Below, in pieces: positions 4,852 through 5,138 of a stretch of DNA of 5,138 nucleotides; the stretch's first letter is position 1, and every line of letters begins with the position of its first letter. Origin of the DNA: Alphaproteobacteria bacterium (lineage in GTDB: Bacteria; Pseudomonadota; Alphaproteobacteria; ATCC43930; CGMCC-115725); the NCBI GenBank assembly GCA_030039975.1, contig JASHUO010000623.1, positions 1-5,138 on the forward strand, read 5' to 3'. A model generated the notes under the pieces. The model saw only the letters and a list, made by a program, of their open reading frames with translations. It was not told where the DNA came from and did not search any database. A program made the position numbers and the translations under genes.

Positions 4852-4878
4852 CCCTCTCCCCGCTTCGCGCGGAGAGGG
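4852..4878. terminator. Hairpin between convergent genes, possible bidirectional terminator or repeat unit
   Basis: CCCTCTCC (4852-4859) pairs with GGAGAGGG (4871-4878). After one C-C mismatch the stem continues as CGC (4861-4863) with GCG (4867-4869) around a TTC loop, eleven pairs in all. On the minus strand it begins three bases after the dioxygenase stop, so it suits that gene's 3' end, and it also lies downstream of the MFS gene. Neither side has a T-run. Its 'CCTCTCCCCGC...GGAGAGGG' form matches repeats scattered in many alphaproteobacterial genomes (general knowledge, not searched). Confidence 0.45.
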
Positions 4879-4881
4879 AAG

Positions 4882-5138
4882 CTAAGCTGCGAACTTGAAC
4901 GCCGCCATGCTCAGGCTCCCCAAGGTGAAGCCTTGGTGGATACGCTCGCCGCGGGCGTTGGGGCCCGCGGCGCCTAAGGCGACGAAGAGCGGCAGGAAGT
5001 GGTCGGGCGTCGGCTGCGCGGCGCGCGCATGGGGCGCGCGGTCGAGCCAGTCGAGGAGCTCGGCGCGGCGGCCTTCCGCCAGCGCTGTGGCGAGCCAATC
5101 GTCGAACGCCTTCGCCCAGGGGGCCACCGGCCCGCCCT
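4882..5138 (-). CDS. Extradiol ring-cleavage dioxygenase, DODA/LigB type (C-terminal 85 residues; 5' end outside window)
   Basis: This is the C-terminal part of a class III extradiol dioxygenase related to the 4,5-DOPA dioxygenases (E. coli YgiD group), which open catechol rings with a metal ion in the cytoplasm. The visible segment contains APWAKAFDDWLATAL, then RAPHARAAQPTPDHFLPLFV, and ends GSLSMAAFKFAA. The 'HPTPEHFLPL' and 'GSLSM' elements define the C terminus of this family. The His of DHFLPL (codon at 5001-4999) corresponds to a metal-site histidine of YgiD, by my recollection of the family. A GTG exists at 5127, but coding continues in frame to the window edge. The normal length is about 260-270 residues and the N-terminal histidines are missing here, so the true start lies beyond 5138. 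The stop is TAG at 4884-4882. The substrate cannot be assigned from the fragment. Confidence 0.88.
   Translation of the reverse strand, partial: GGPVAPWAKAFDDWLATALAEGRRAELLDWLDRAPHARAAQPTPDHFLPLFVALGAAGPNARGERIHQGFTLGSLSMAAFKFAA
4947..4972. repeat. Perfect 10-bp inverted repeat inside the dioxygenase gene
   Basis: CGCCGCGGGC (4947-4956) and GCCCGCGGCG (4963-4972) are exact reverse complements around a six-base loop. It encodes the stretch around GAAGPNARGE, which falls in a loop of variable length in this family. A second dyad, CCAAGG-N5-CCTTGG, lies at 4920-4936, nearer the stop. Confidence 0.5.

Noticed and set aside
4882..5127. A complete 81-residue protein starting at GTG 5127
   Set aside because: It matches only the C terminus of a roughly 260-residue enzyme family, and coding continues in frame to the window edge.
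1..5138. A defence island, prophage or toxin-antitoxin system
   Set aside because: No nuclease, helicase, integrase, transposase or antitoxin-like pair is encoded; the identifiable genes are housekeeping, envelope, transport and catabolic types.

Overview
The window is high-GC bacterial DNA that reads as ordinary chromosome from an alphaproteobacterium, most likely Rhizobiales or Rhodospirillales-like. The pointers are an IF-1 with the C-terminal extension seen in extra alphaproteobacterial IF-1 copies, a tiny protein of the 'REKAAECRR' type common in rhizobia and relatives, and GC-rich pyrimidine/purine dyads between genes. The taxonomic placement is inference. I see no mobile element, CRISPR array, rRNA or tRNA.

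Layout. A short unrecognised protein or the tail of a longer one (14-304, +) is followed by a structured intergenic stretch and a 54-residue protein (474-638, +). This converges with infA on the minus strand (682-945), whose only possible start is TTG. A 269-base divergent spacer leads to two exported proteins on the plus strand. The first is a DUF2846-like lipoprotein (1215-1670). The second is a periplasmic protein that looks LolA/LolB-fold (1770-2498). Next come a membrane-anchored lytic transglycosylase-like protein (2627-3466) and a 12-helix MFS transporter (3528-4775), 61 bases apart and possibly co-transcribed. The MFS gene converges with the 3' end of a 4,5-DOPA-extradiol/LigB-type dioxygenase gene (4882 to beyond 5138, minus strand). 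The spacer between them and the adjacent gene end contain five strong dyads in about 200 bases.

Function. The middle block (1215-3466) leans towards the cell envelope: one outer-membrane lipoprotein, one periplasmic protein and one peptidoglycan-acting enzyme. Nothing shows that they work as a single system; the strong individual ribosome sites and 99-127 base gaps also fit independent genes. IF-1, the MFS pump and the dioxygenase look unrelated to that block.

I do not find convincing evidence of a new biological system. The signals most worth a second look are regulatory: an inverted repeat that includes the transglycosylase start codon and a -10-like box, a short leader frame overlapping the MFS start as ATGA, mutually exclusive inverted repeats upstream of the 54-residue protein, and the dyad cluster at 4777-4972.
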